The notes: generated by a model from the letters alone, not told the origin. DNA of 64,000 bases from MFD01275-c22 sp963705885 (GCA_963705885.1 OY970120.1:3472001-3536000); one strand, 5' to 3'; counted from the first letter of the stretch, positions 17,459-26,187 are shown. Numbers and translations: made by a program.

Positions 17459-18316
17459 TCAGTCGCGGCCACGATCGGCGAGGACCTCGGCGATCATGCG
17501 GTGACCCTGGGCCTCGAACGCCTCGTCGCCCACCCCGTACGCCCAGCCCGCGGTGCCGATCGCCTCCCGCACGCGGGTCCGGCGCCAGGCGCGGGTCTCG
17601 CGAGGGTCTGGGCCGTAGCCGTCGAGGAACGCCGACTCGAGCGCCGGGACCCGGCGGAAGTCCTGGGCCGCCAGCCGCGTGAGGTCCGACATCGCGGGTC
17701 GCAGCCCGGCCCGCCCGAGGTCGATGACCCCGACGATGCCGTCGTGGACGACCCAGTTGCGCGGCTGCCAGTCACCGTGGGTCGGCACGAGCGTCGCGGC
17801 GGGCGCCGGCCACGACGCGATCTCGGCGCGCAGCCGCGCCTCGGCGCAGGGCTCGATCCGGTGCGGCCTGTCCAGCCAGGCGAGGGCCCTGCGGTTCGCC
17901 TCGGACTCGTAGTCGTGGTCGACGCGCGCCCGCTGGGCGTGGAGCAGGGCTAGGAGCCGACCCGCCTCCCGGTACGTGCCCGGGTCATCGGCGTGCTCGC
18001 TGCCGAGCACGAGATGTCCGGGGAGGTAGGTCGTGACGAGCAGTCGCGACGCCGCGTCGAAGTGCCGCAGAGCCGGGGCACGGCCGATGCCGGCCCAGGG
18101 CGCGAGCCAGTGCTGGTGCGCGTGGATCTCGCGCGCGATGTGCGTGTCGCCCTCGCCGCCGGCTTTGACGATCAGCCGCGACCCGTCGTGCACCAGCCGG
18201 AGGACCGTCGTCTCGACGAGGTCCCAGCTGTGGTCCTCCTCGACGGTCGCGCCGGGGAGCCACTCGCCGACGAGCCGCTTCTGCTGCGCGGTGAGCCTCT
18301 CGAGCCCCGTCGCCAC
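17459..18316 (-). CDS. Aminoglycoside phosphotransferase-family kinase
   Basis: A 285-residue APH-fold protein. The catalytic loop is THGDWQPRNWVV (Brenner motif, with His-Gly-Asp and the Mg-binding Asn), followed by GVIDLGRAG, which replaces the DFG-like motif. The N-terminal lobe has a plausible ATP-binding Lys in LIVKAGGEG. The family phosphorylates small hydroxylated molecules (antibiotics, homoserine, choline, sugars), and chromosomal members are seldom drug-resistance enzymes. Nothing here identifies the substrate. It ends seven bases beyond the end of the convergent adenosyltransferase gene. Confidence 0.85.
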   Translation of the reverse strand: MATGLERLTAQQKRLVGEWLPGATVEEDHSWDLVETTVLRLVHDGSRLIVKAGGEGDTHIAREIHAHQHWLAPWAGIGRAPALRHFDAASRLLVTTYLPGHLVLGSEHADDPGTYREAGRLLALLHAQRARVDHDYESEANRRALAWLDRPHRIEPCAEARLRAEIASWPAPAATLVPTHGDWQPRNWVVHDGIVGVIDLGRAGLRPAMSDLTRLAAQDFRRVPALESAFLDGYGPDPRETRAWRRTRVREAIGTAGWAYGVGDEAFEAQGHRMIAEVLADRGRD

Positions 18317-18372
18317 GGGCGGATCCTACGGCTGGATCAGCCGTTTACACCGGCTGTGGGCCAGAGCTCACA

Positions 18373-18490
18373 AGATCGCAACCCCGCCACACGATGGTGT
18401 CGGAGCTCGGCGGCAGATGGGCCCGCACGAGCGAGGAGCGCCCGCATCGAGCTGCATCCTGGTGCCCTTTGTGTGGGCGGGTTGCGATCT
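18373..18490. repeat. Imperfect inverted repeat, 20-base arms, about 78-base loop
   Basis: Arm 1 (18373-18392, AGATCGCAACCCCGCCACAC) and arm 2 (18471-18490) are inverted complements with 18 of 20 matches. They lie in the 205-base gap between DUF2550 and the kinase gene. The inside has no clear gene. Possible explanations are a small non-autonomous mobile element, a folding RNA or an extended terminator. The arms show no flanking target duplication that I can identify. Confidence 0.6.
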
Positions 18491-18521
18491 CGAGCCTTCG
18501 CGGCTGCCGGTCCGACGCCGC

Positions 18522-18956
18522 TCAGGCCCGGGGCACTCCCGGGGGTGCCGACTCGAGCCAGGACAGGAACCCGGTGAGCGAGTCGCTGCCCATCGCGAGC
18601 TCGACCGGACCGTCGGTGTCGAGGCACCGGACGACGACGGCGCCGGCCAGCAGGGAGTAGACCTCCACGCCGTCGGGCGCGCGGCTCTCCACGACGCGCA
18701 GCCCACGCCGGGAGAAGGAGCGCCGCGGCCTGGTGGCATAGCTGAAGACGCGGTACCACTCGAGCTCCTCCCCGGCGTAGCGGCCGATGCCGAGCACCCA
18801 GCCCTTGCCGTGCTGCCCCTGCCGCAGGCGCAGGCTGCAGTCGAAGGTCCCGCCGCGGCGGGTGATGAGGCGCCGGCGCAGCGCCAGCAGACCGAGCGCG
18901 AGCAGCGCGAGGACGACGAGCCCGACGAGGACGTCGAGCGTGATCACCAGCGCCAT
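18522..18956 (-). CDS. DUF2550 family membrane-anchored protein
   Basis: A 144-residue protein with one N-terminal helix (about residues 5-27) followed by a soluble, beta-rich domain with GGTFDCSLRL, WVLGIGRYAGEELEWYRVFS and the Arg-rich SFSRRGLRV. DUF2550 is found next to atpC in many actinobacteria, as here, and its function is unknown. The ATG at 18956 is preferred to the GTG four codons upstream because a G-rich tract lies just before it. It is probably the last gene of the ATP synthase transcript. Confidence 0.9.
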   Translation of the reverse strand: MALVITLDVLVGLVVLALLALGLLALRRRLITRRGGTFDCSLRLRQGQHGKGWVLGIGRYAGEELEWYRVFSYATRPRRSFSRRGLRVVESRAPDGVEVYSLLAGAVVVRCLDTDGPVELAMGSDSLTGFLSWLESAPPGVPRA

Positions 18957-19000
18957 GCGGCCCCCCACCCGACCGATCGGCGCCCGTGCATGCCCGGTTG

Positions 19001-19387
19001 CTAGAAGGCCATGCCGTGCGCGCGGATGCGGGCCTCGGCCCGGCGCGCCTGGTGGATCGCGTCGTCGTCCTTCGAGGCCCGCGCCTCGGCGAGGTCGCGC
19101 TCGGCCTCGGCGAGGTCGATCTCGGCCGCCAGGGCGGCCTCCTCCGCCAGGATGCCCACCCGGTTGTCGGCCACGGACAGGAAGCCGCCGTGCACGACGG
19201 CGACGACGTCGTCCCCGCTCTCCTGGCGGATCTGGACGGTGCCGTCGGCCAGCGTGCCGAGCAGCGGTGCGTGGTGGGGCAGGATCCCCACCTCGCCGTC
19301 CGCGGTACGGGTGACGACCATGGCCGCCTCACCGGTCCACACCGTGCGGTCGGCGGCGACCAGCTCGACCTGGAGCGGGTCAGCCAT
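19001..19387 (-). CDS. atpC: F1Fo ATP synthase epsilon subunit
   Basis: A 128-residue subunit of the central rotor stalk. The N-terminal beta sandwich includes VTRTADGEVGILPHHAPLL and the HGGFLSV turn, and a C-terminal helical hairpin (about residues 88-128) is rich in Ala and charged residues. It starts within the end of atpD (eight-base overlap) with GGAGAAGA just before the ATG, so it is translationally coupled. Confidence 0.96.
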   Translation of the reverse strand: MADPLQVELVAADRTVWTGEAAMVVTRTADGEVGILPHHAPLLGTLADGTVQIRQESGDDVVAVVHGGFLSVADNRVGILAEEAALAAEIDLAEAERDLAEARASKDDDAIHQARRAEARIRAHGMAF

Positions 19388-20834
19388 TCTTCTCCAGCTC
19401 CTTGGCCCTCGCCTCGACGTCCTCGAGCCCGCCGCACATGAAGAACGCCTGCTCGGGGATGTGGTCGTACTCGCCCTCGGTGAGCTTCTTGAACGCGTCG
19501 ATCGTCTCGTCGAGCGGGACGAAGGACCCGTCCAGGCCGGTGAACGCCTTGGCCACGAAGGTGTTCTGGGACAGGAAGCGCTGGATCCGGCGGGCCCGGC
19601 CCACGAGGATCTTGTCCTCCTCGGAGAGCTCGTCGATGCCGAGGATCGCGATGATGTCCTGCAGGTCCTTGTAGCGCTGCAGGATCTCCTTGACGCGCGC
19701 GCCCACCGCGTAGTGCTCGTCGCCGATGTAGCGCGGGTCGAGGATGCGCGACGTGGAGTCGAGCGGGTCCACGGCCGGGTAGATGCCCAGCTCGGAGATC
19801 GGCCGGGACAGCACCGTGGTCGCGTCGAGGTGGGCGAACGTCGTGTGCGGCGCCGGGTCGGTGATGTCGTCGGCGGGCACGTAGATCGCCTGCATCGAGG
19901 TGATCGAGTGGCCACGGGTCGAGGTGATGCGCTCCTGCAGGATGCCCATCTCGTCGGCGAGGGTCGGCTGGTAGCCCACGGCCGACGGCATGCGGCCGAG
20001 CAGCGTCGACACCTCGGACCCGGCCTGGGTGAACCGGAAGATGTTGTCGATGAACAGCAGCACGTCCTGCTTCTGGACGTCGCGGAAGTACTCGGCCATC
20101 GTCAGCGCGGAGAGCGCCACCCGCAGCCGGGTGCCGGGCGGCTCGTCCATCTGCCCGAACACGAGGGCGGTCTTGTCGATGACGCCGGTCTCGGTCATCT
20201 CCAGGAACAGGTCGTTGCCCTCACGCGTGCGCTCGCCGACGCCGGCGAAGCAGGAGACGCCACCGAAGTTCTCGGCGACGCGGTAGATCATCTCCTGGAT
20301 GAGGACGGTCTTGCCCACGCCGGCGCCGCCGAACAGGCCGATCTTGCCGCCGCGGACGTACGGCGTGAGCAGGTCGATCACCTTGATGCCGGTCTCGAAC
20401 ATCTCGGTCTTGGACTCGAGCTGGTCGAAGGGCGGGGGCCGGCGGTGGATCGGCCAGCGCTCGGTGATCTCGAGACTCGACTCCTCGACGTCCAGCGGCT
20501 TGCCGAGGGCGTTGAAGACGTGGCCCTTGGTGACGTCGCCCACCGGGACCATGATCGCGCTTCCGGTGTCGGTCACCTCGGCACCGCGGACCAAGCCGTC
20601 GGTCGGCTGCATCGAGATGGCGCGCACCAGGCTGTCGCCGAGGTGCTGGGCGACCTCGAGGGTCAGCATGTTCGTGTCGTCGCCCAGGGTGACGTCGACC
20701 GTCAGCGCGTTGTAGATCTCGGGCATCGTGTCGACGCTGAACTCCACGTCGACGACGGGCCCGATGACGCGGGCGACGCGTCCGACCCCGCCGGGTGGCT
20801 TGGTGGTCTGGCTGTTCTCGGCTACGGCAGTCAT
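19380..20834 (-). CDS. atpD: F1Fo ATP synthase beta subunit
   Basis: The 484-residue catalytic subunit. The P-loop is GLFGGAGVGKTVLI, the catalytic Glu lies in GERTREGNDL, Walker B is QDVLLFIDNIFRFTQAG, and the DELSEEDKILV segment near the C-terminus is the DELSEED lever that contacts gamma. Three alternating beta sites make ATP from ADP and phosphate, driven by the proton gradient. Length and order are normal. It follows atpG by three bases. Confidence 0.98.
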   Translation of the reverse strand: MTAVAENSQTTKPPGGVGRVARVIGPVVDVEFSVDTMPEIYNALTVDVTLGDDTNMLTLEVAQHLGDSLVRAISMQPTDGLVRGAEVTDTGSAIMVPVGDVTKGHVFNALGKPLDVEESSLEITERWPIHRRPPPFDQLESKTEMFETGIKVIDLLTPYVRGGKIGLFGGAGVGKTVLIQEMIYRVAENFGGVSCFAGVGERTREGNDLFLEMTETGVIDKTALVFGQMDEPPGTRLRVALSALTMAEYFRDVQKQDVLLFIDNIFRFTQAGSEVSTLLGRMPSAVGYQPTLADEMGILQERITSTRGHSITSMQAIYVPADDITDPAPHTTFAHLDATTVLSRPISELGIYPAVDPLDSTSRILDPRYIGDEHYAVGARVKEILQRYKDLQDIIAILGIDELSEEDKILVGRARRIQRFLSQNTFVAKAFTGLDGSFVPLDETIDAFKKLTEGEYDHIPEQAFFMCGGLEDVEARAKELEKNG

Positions 20835-20837
20835 CTC

Positions 20838-21767
20838 TCACTCACTTCCGGATGTGGCGCTGGCGAGGGCCTCCGCGCCACCGACGATCTCACTGATCTC
20901 TTGGGTGATCTCGGCCTGACGTGCGGCGTTGGCCAGACGTGTGTACGACTTCACGAGCTCCTGGGCGTTGTCCGTGGCGGACTTCATCGCCCGGCGGCGG
21001 GCCGCGAGCTCCGACGCCGCGGACTGCAGCATCGCGTTGTAGACCCGGCTGTCGATGTAGCGCGGCAGCAGGGCGTCGAGCACGGCCTCGGCGGAAGGCT
21101 CGAACTCGTAGAGCGGGAACGCCCCGCCCTCGGGCTCCTCGGTGGTCTCCTCGAACTCCAGCGGCAGCAGCCGCCGGGTCACGGTCTTCTGGGTGACCAG
21201 GTTGACGAACTGGGTGTAGACGATGTGGATCTCGTCGACGCCGCCCTCGTCGTTGGGCGTGAGGAAGGCCTCGATGAGGGCGTCCGCGACCTCCTTGGCG
21301 TCGGCGTACGTCGGGCTCTCCGAGAAGCCCGTCCACTCCCCCGCCATCTCGCGGCTGCGGAAGCGGTAGAACCCGACACCCTTGCGGCCGACGACGTACG
21401 GCACGACCTTCTTGCCCTGGTCGTGCAGCAGCCCGGAGAGCCGCTCGCCCTCCTTGATCGCGTTGGAGGAGTACGCCCCGGCGAGCCCGCGGTCACTGGT
21501 CAGCAGCAGCATCGCAGCGCGGGCGGGACCGCTGTCCTCCTCCTCCGTGGCCGGCTTGACGCTGGTCAGCGGGTGGTCGACGTTGGAGAAGCTGGCCACC
21601 GCGGACACCGCGCGGGTGATCGCCTCGGCGTACGGGGTCGACTCGGCGACCCGCGCCTGCGCCTTGACGATGCGCGAGGCGGCGATGAGCTCCATCGCCT
21701 TGGTGATCTTCTTGGTCGCGTTCACCGACCGGATCTTCCGGCGGTAGACCCGCAGCTCGGCTCCCAT
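20838..21767 (-). CDS. atpG: F1Fo ATP synthase gamma subunit
   Basis: A 309-residue rotor shaft. The N-terminal helix (LRVYRRKIRSVNATKKITKAMELIAASRI) and the C-terminal helix (SELAARRRAMKSATDNAQELV) form the coiled coil that turns inside the alpha/beta hexamer, and LLLTSDRGLAGAYSSN lies in the globular part. It carries an acidic insert (about residues 205-218, EFEETTEEPEGGAF). A loop in this subunit is known as an actinobacterial feature in mycobacteria; whether this insert is equivalent would need an alignment. Confidence 0.97.
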   Translation of the reverse strand: MGAELRVYRRKIRSVNATKKITKAMELIAASRIVKAQARVAESTPYAEAITRAVSAVASFSNVDHPLTSVKPATEEEDSGPARAAMLLLTSDRGLAGAYSSNAIKEGERLSGLLHDQGKKVVPYVVGRKGVGFYRFRSREMAGEWTGFSESPTYADAKEVADALIEAFLTPNDEGGVDEIHIVYTQFVNLVTQKTVTRRLLPLEFEETTEEPEGGAFPLYEFEPSAEAVLDALLPRYIDSRVYNAMLQSAASELAARRRAMKSATDNAQELVKSYTRLANAARQAEITQEISEIVGGAEALASATSGSE

Positions 21768-21770
21768 CGG

Positions 21771-23423
21771 CTACTTCTTCGCGGCCGGCTTGCGGACGTG
21801 CTTCTTGATGGTCTCCTGCTCGACCTCCGACTCGTCCATGGCCTCGACCGGCTCGTCCTTGACCAGCAGCTCGCCCGAAGAGGTCTCGAAGGTCTTCTTG
21901 AACGTCTCCACGGCGTCCTCGAGGGCGGTCACCGTGTCGTCGGGGAGCTCCTTGGTCTCGGCCAGACCCTCGATCAGGCTCTTCTGCTCCCGGCGCAGGT
22001 AGTCGAGCAGCTCGCTCTCGAACCGGCGGATGTCCTCGACCGGGACGTCGTCGAGCTTTCCCTGCGTCCCGGCCCAGATGCTGACGATCTCGTCCTCGAC
22101 CGCGAACGGGGTGTACTGGGGCTGCTTGAGCAGCTCCACCAGCCGCGCACCGCGGGCGAGCTGCGCCTTCGACGCCGAGTCGAGGTCGGAGCCGAAGGCG
22201 GCGAACGCCTCGAGCTCGCGGTACTGCGCGAGGTCCAGCCGCAGGCGGCCGGCGACCTTGCGCATGCCCTTGACCTGGGCCGAGCCGCCGACGCGCGACA
22301 CCGAGATGCCGACGTTGATGGCCGGGCGGACGCCCGAGTTGAACAGGTCGGTCTCGAGGAAGCACTGGCCGTCGGTGATCGAGATGACGTTGGTCGGGAT
22401 GAACGCCGACACGTCGTTGCCCTTGGTCTCGACGATCGGCAGCCCGGTCATCGACCCGCCGCCCATGTCGTCCGAGAGCTTGGCGCAGCGCTCGAGCAGC
22501 CGCGAGTGCAGGTAGAAGACGTCGCCCGGGTACGCCTCGCGACCGGGCGGGCGGCGCAGGAGCAGCGAGACGGCGCGATAGGCGTCGGCCTGCTTGGACA
22601 GGTCGTCGAAGACGATGAGGACGTGCTGCCCGTCGTACATCCAGTGCTGGCCGATCGCCGAGCCGGTGTAGGGGGCGAGGTACTTGAACCCGGCCGGGTC
22701 GGACGCAGGGGCCGCGACGATGGTGGTGTAGTCCAGCGCGCCGTTCTCCTCCAACGCCTGCCGGACGCCCGCGATCGTCGAGCCCTTCTGGCCGATCGCG
22801 ACGTAGACGCACTTGACCTGGCGCTGAGGGTCGCCGGAGGCCCAGTTGTCCTTCTGGTTGATGATCGTGTCCAGGCAGACGGCGGTCTTGCCGGTCTGCC
22901 GGTCGCCGATGATGAGCTGGCGCTGGCCGCGGCCGATGGCGGTCATCGAGTCGATGGCCTTGATGCCGGTCTGCAGGGGCTCCTTCACCGGCTGGCGCTG
23001 CACGACCGAGGGTGCCTGAACCTCCAGCGCACGGCGCGCCGTCGAGGCGATCTCGCCCTGGCCGTCCATCGGGTTGCCCAGCGGGTCGACCACGCGGCCG
23101 AGGAAGCCGTCGCCGACGGGCACGGAGAGGATCTCGCCCGTCCGCTTGACGGTCTGGCCCTCCTCGATGCCCCGGAACTCGCCGAGCACGACGGCGCCGA
23201 TCTCGCGGACGTCGAGGTTGAGCGCCAGGCCCAGCGTGCCGTCCTGGAACTCGAGCAGCTCGTTGGTCATCGTCGAGGGCAGGCCCTCGATGCGCGCGAT
23301 GCCGTCACCGGCCTCGGTGACGTGCCCGACCTCCTCGCGCCCGGCAGCGTCCGGCTCGTACGACGAGACGAAGCGCTCGAGTGCGTCCCGGATCTCCTCC
23401 GGCCGGATGGTCAGCTCGGCCAT
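21771..23423 (-). CDS. atpA: F1Fo ATP synthase alpha subunit with C-terminal extension
   Basis: A 550-residue non-catalytic nucleotide-binding subunit. The P-loop is GDRQTGKTA and the arginine finger is in the GISVSRVGGSAQ segment. The protein runs about 35 to 40 residues beyond the usual bacterial end, through a charged tail (FKKTFETSSGELLV..., then KKHVRKPAAKK). A C-terminal extension of this kind in mycobacteria restrains ATP hydrolysis, and the tail here could do the same, by inference. The gene follows atpH by 43 bases and precedes atpG by three. Confidence 0.97.
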   Translation of the reverse strand: MAELTIRPEEIRDALERFVSSYEPDAAGREEVGHVTEAGDGIARIEGLPSTMTNELLEFQDGTLGLALNLDVREIGAVVLGEFRGIEEGQTVKRTGEILSVPVGDGFLGRVVDPLGNPMDGQGEIASTARRALEVQAPSVVQRQPVKEPLQTGIKAIDSMTAIGRGQRQLIIGDRQTGKTAVCLDTIINQKDNWASGDPQRQVKCVYVAIGQKGSTIAGVRQALEENGALDYTTIVAAPASDPAGFKYLAPYTGSAIGQHWMYDGQHVLIVFDDLSKQADAYRAVSLLLRRPPGREAYPGDVFYLHSRLLERCAKLSDDMGGGSMTGLPIVETKGNDVSAFIPTNVISITDGQCFLETDLFNSGVRPAINVGISVSRVGGSAQVKGMRKVAGRLRLDLAQYRELEAFAAFGSDLDSASKAQLARGARLVELLKQPQYTPFAVEDEIVSIWAGTQGKLDDVPVEDIRRFESELLDYLRREQKSLIEGLAETKELPDDTVTALEDAVETFKKTFETSSGELLVKDEPVEAMDESEVEQETIKKHVRKPAAKK

Positions 23424-23466
23424 GTCAGGTTCCCTGCTCTCTTGTCGTCACTGTTGGTCTCTCTGG

Positions 23467-24297
23467 TCAGCCGGTGAGCCGGCGGCGGGCGTCGTCGAGC
23501 CGTGAGACGACGGAGCCCTCGATGAGCTCGTCGCCGATCTCGACGCGGATCCCGCCGATGAGCGCCGGGTCCACCTGGACGTTGAGCTGCACCGCGTGGC
23601 CGTACAGCCGCGCCAGCGCCGCGCCGAGCCGGTCGCGCTGCTGCTCGGTGAGCGGCACGGTCGCGGTCACGGTCGCCACCAGGCGGCTGCGCCGCTCGGC
23701 GGCCACCTCGGCGTACTCCTCGAGCGTGCGGTCGAAGCTGCGCCCGCGCGGGGCCACCACCGCCCGGTGCACCAGCTGCCGCGTCTCGTCGGTGGCCTTG
23801 CCGGCGAGCAGGTCCTCGACCAGCGCGGCACGCGAGTCCAGCGGCGCGGCGCGGTCGGCCAGCGCGACGCGCAGGTCCGGCGAGCCGGCGACGACACGAG
23901 CGGTACGGAACAGCTCGTCCTCGACCGCGTCGAGCCGGCCGGCCTTCTCGGCCGCAGCGACCCGGGACTCGACTGCCAGCAGCTCGAGCGCGTCGGCCAG
24001 GTCGCGCGGCGCCGACCAGCGGGCCCGGACCGCCCAGACGAGCACGTCGAGGCCGGAGCTGCCCACCTGCTCGGACAGCAGCGCCCGAGCCAGCCCGGCC
24101 CGGTCGTCGCCGCTGCGCGAAGGGTCGGTGAGAGCCCGGCGCAGCCCCCTCTCGCGGTCGAGCAGGGACGTCACGTCGAAGAGCTCGTCGCTGAGGGCCG
24201 CGAGGTCGGTGTCCCCGGCGCGCAGCAGGGTGCCCAGCGTGTCGCGCGCCGCGGCGAGCGACTCGCGGCTGGCGCCCTGCAGGCCGGTGGCGCTCAC
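23467..24297 (-). CDS. atpH: F1Fo ATP synthase delta subunit
   Basis: A 276-residue peripheral-stalk subunit joining F1 to the b subunit. The conserved C-terminal part reads VTATVPLTEQQRDRLGAALARLYG and GGIRVEIGDELIEGSVVSRL. It is longer than the roughly 180 residues of E. coli delta but close to the 270 usual in actinobacteria; mycobacteria have gone further and fused a b-like part, which is not so here. The GTG start overlaps the atpF stop by four bases. Confidence 0.95.
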   Translation of the reverse strand: MSATGLQGASRESLAAARDTLGTLLRAGDTDLAALSDELFDVTSLLDRERGLRRALTDPSRSGDDRAGLARALLSEQVGSSGLDVLVWAVRARWSAPRDLADALELLAVESRVAAAEKAGRLDAVEDELFRTARVVAGSPDLRVALADRAAPLDSRAALVEDLLAGKATDETRQLVHRAVVAPRGRSFDRTLEEYAEVAAERRSRLVATVTATVPLTEQQRDRLGAALARLYGHAVQLNVQVDPALIGGIRVEIGDELIEGSVVSRLDDARRRLTG

Positions 24298-24854
24298 GCG
24301 CGGTCCGCGGCCTCGGCGCGGGCTTCGAGGTCGTCGAGGAAGCGGTCGACCACGCGACGCGCGCGGTCGTCGTCCTCGAGCGTCTCGCCCACGATGCGGC
24401 CGGCGAGGTCCGTCGCGAGCGACCCGACCTGCGTGCGCAGCTGGTTGAGCGCCTGCACCCGGTCGGCCTCGATCTGGGAGTGCGCCTGCTCGGTGAGCCG
24501 GCGCCCCTCGGACTGCGCCTGTTCGCGCATCTCGGCGATGATCGCCGCACCCTGCTCGCGGGCGTCCTCGCGGAGCCGGGCAGCCTCGTGGCGGGCGTCG
24601 GCGAGCTGCTCGCGGTACTGCGCGAGGGTCTCCTTCGCCTCCTCCTCGGCCGCCTGGGCCCGCTCCATGCCGCCCTCGATGGCGTCCCGGCGCTCGGCGA
24701 AGGTCTTCTCGAACACCGGGAAGACCTTCGCCCGCAGGAACAGGAACAGCAGGACGAAGGCGATCGTGCCGACGATGAGCTCGGACAGGTGGGGCAGCAG
24801 AGGGTTCGGCTCGCCCTCCTCCGAGGCCAGCAGCGCGGCGATCTCGTACGTCAT
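24294..24854 (-). CDS. atpF: F1Fo ATP synthase b subunit
   Basis: A 186-residue stator. One N-terminal transmembrane helix (about residues 27-44, LIVGTIAFVLLFLFLRAKV) is followed by a long, charged, Ala/Glu/Arg-rich helix (about 50-170) that dimerises as the peripheral stalk. A single b gene is present, with no b'. It begins two bases after the atpE stop. Confidence 0.95.
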   Translation of the reverse strand: MTYEIAALLASEEGEPNPLLPHLSELIVGTIAFVLLFLFLRAKVFPVFEKTFAERRDAIEGGMERAQAAEEEAKETLAQYREQLADARHEAARLREDAREQGAAIIAEMREQAQSEGRRLTEQAHSQIEADRVQALNQLRTQVGSLATDLAGRIVGETLEDDDRARRVVDRFLDDLEARAEAADRA

Positions 24855-24856
24855 CG

Positions 24857-25060
24857 TCAGAGGACGAACGCGAGGCCGATACCGATGATCGCCAGCGCCT
24901 CAGCGAGGGCGAAGCCCAGGATCGCGATGCCCTGGAGCACAGCGCGAGCCTCCGGCTGGCGAGCCACCCCGTTGATGTATGCCGCGAAGATCAGGCCGAT
25001 GCCGACGCCGGGGCCGATGGCCGCGAGGCCGTAGCCCACCATGTTCAGACTGCCGTCCAT
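24857..25060 (-). CDS. atpE: F1Fo ATP synthase c subunit (proteolipid)
   Basis: A 67-residue hairpin of two hydrophobic helices joined by the polar loop ARQPEA. The proton-carrying carboxylate is Glu54 in GFALAEALAIIG. The glycine-rich first helix (GPGVGIG) allows tight packing in the c-ring. This subunit is the target of diarylquinolines in mycobacteria. The upstream gap of 58 bases contains a GGAAAGGAA ribosome site close to the start, which fits the high expression needed for a multicopy subunit. Confidence 0.97.
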   Translation of the reverse strand: MDGSLNMVGYGLAAIGPGVGIGLIFAAYINGVARQPEARAVLQGIAILGFALAEALAIIGIGLAFVL

Positions 25061-25118
25061 TGCTGCTGTGTTCCTTTCCCAGGGGGTGGTGCAGGTCGGT
25101 TCGTGCTGGTGCGGTCGA

Positions 25119-25940
25119 TCAGTGCTCGTCGGCCAGGGCGCCGGCGATGTAGAGGGCGGAGAGCAGGACGAACACGTAGGCCTGGAGGACCTGCACGAAC
25201 GCCTCGAAGAACGTCAGGATGATGCTGAACGCGAACGGCACGATGCTGACCGCGGCCAGCACCCCGCCCTTCTCGACCAGGAGGTACTCGCCGCCGAGGA
25301 TGGTGACCAGCAGCACGAGGTGCCCCGCGAACATGTTCAGCGTGAGACGGAGCGTGAGCGTGATCGGCCGGATGATGACGGTCGAGAAGAGCTCCAGGGG
25401 AGCCAGCAGCAGGTAGATCGGCTTGGGCAGGCCGGGCGGGAACATCATGGCCTTGAAGTAGCCGAGGAACCCGTGCCGCCGGATGCCGACCGCGTTGAAG
25501 ACGACCCACGAGATCAGGGCGAGGAACAGCGGGATCGCGATCTTCGAGGTCGCGGGCAGCTGGAGCACGGGCACGATGCCCGCCAGGTTCAGCACGGCGA
25601 TGAAGCAGAACATGGTCGTGAGCAGCGGGACGAACTTGCGGCCCTCGTGCCCGATCGCGTCGCCGACGATGCCGTTGCGGACGAAGCCGTAGACCCCCTC
25701 GCCCATGTACTGCACCTTGGCGGGGACCAAGGTCGCCCGGCGCGACGCGAGGTAGAAGAACGCACCGATCACCAGGGTCCCGAGCACGATGATCAGCATC
25801 GGCTTGGTGAAGAAGGTCCCGTCGCCGAAGAGCGGGGGGAACTCGAAGTCTCCCGGCCCGGGGGCGTTGAACTCCTCCCCCTCGGCTGCCTGGGCGACGT
25901 TGACCAGGTGCAAGGCGTCTCCATCTCCGGCGCGGTGCAT
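25119..25940 (-). CDS. atpB: F1Fo ATP synthase a subunit
   Basis: A 273-residue membrane subunit that forms the proton half-channels against the c-ring. The essential Arg is in ITLTLRLTLNMFAGHL, and FEAFVQVLQAYVFVLL is the conserved last helix with its Glu and Gln. About six hydrophobic segments are visible. The start is uncertain: the ATG at 25940 has no ribosome site, while a TTG nine codons later (25913) has GGAGATGGAG just before it; both leave the conserved part intact. Confidence 0.96.
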   Translation of the reverse strand: MHRAGDGDALHLVNVAQAAEGEEFNAPGPGDFEFPPLFGDGTFFTKPMLIIVLGTLVIGAFFYLASRRATLVPAKVQYMGEGVYGFVRNGIVGDAIGHEGRKFVPLLTTMFCFIAVLNLAGIVPVLQLPATSKIAIPLFLALISWVVFNAVGIRRHGFLGYFKAMMFPPGLPKPIYLLLAPLELFSTVIIRPITLTLRLTLNMFAGHLVLLVTILGGEYLLVEKGGVLAAVSIVPFAFSIILTFFEAFVQVLQAYVFVLLSALYIAGALADEH

Positions 25941-25959
25941 CAGGTGTGTGCGAACTGCT

Positions 25960-26175
25960 TCAGGATCGGGTCCTACCGTACCGGAGCCACACGATCGCGA
26001 CTCCGGCGGCCGCCCCGCCGACGATGCCCACCGCGACGAAGCCCCGGGTGTCCAGCCAGCGGTCGACCAGCCAGCCGATCCCGCCGTAGAGGATCACGCC
26101 ACCGAGCAGGTAGCTGACCACCGCCCAGGCGTCGACCTCACGCGCCGGCGGGTCCTGCGGCGGCTCGTCCGACAT
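25960..26175 (-). CDS. AtpZ/AtpI-family small membrane protein
   Basis: A 71-residue protein with two hydrophobic helices (about residues 17-37 and 45-63) separated by the WLVDRWLDTRG loop, the form of the AtpZ/AtpI family (PF09527-like). It stands at the head of the atp genes, where the family is thought to help c-ring assembly or carry divalent cations. It begins 12 bases after the preceding gene. Confidence 0.85.
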   Translation of the reverse strand: MSDEPPQDPPAREVDAWAVVSYLLGGVILYGGIGWLVDRWLDTRGFVAVGIVGGAAAGVAIVWLRYGRTRS

Positions 26176-26187
26176 GGCCTGGCGACC

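Noticed and set aside
17459..18316. Kinase gene as an aminoglycoside-resistance determinant
   Set aside because: Only the general APH fold is visible, there is no mobile element or resistance context, and chromosomal APH-like kinases with other substrates are common.
18337..18521. Open frames within the inverted-repeat element
   Set aside because: They are short, continue in from the epsilon/DUF2550 shadows and lack coding character. The inverted repeat explains the sequence better.
19011..23477. A 1488-codon open frame on the plus strand, antisense to the ATP synthase genes
   Set aside because: It runs straight across well-identified atp genes, has low-complexity Arg/Gly/Leu/Asp composition, and no domain. 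At this GC content long antisense frames are expected by codon bias alone.
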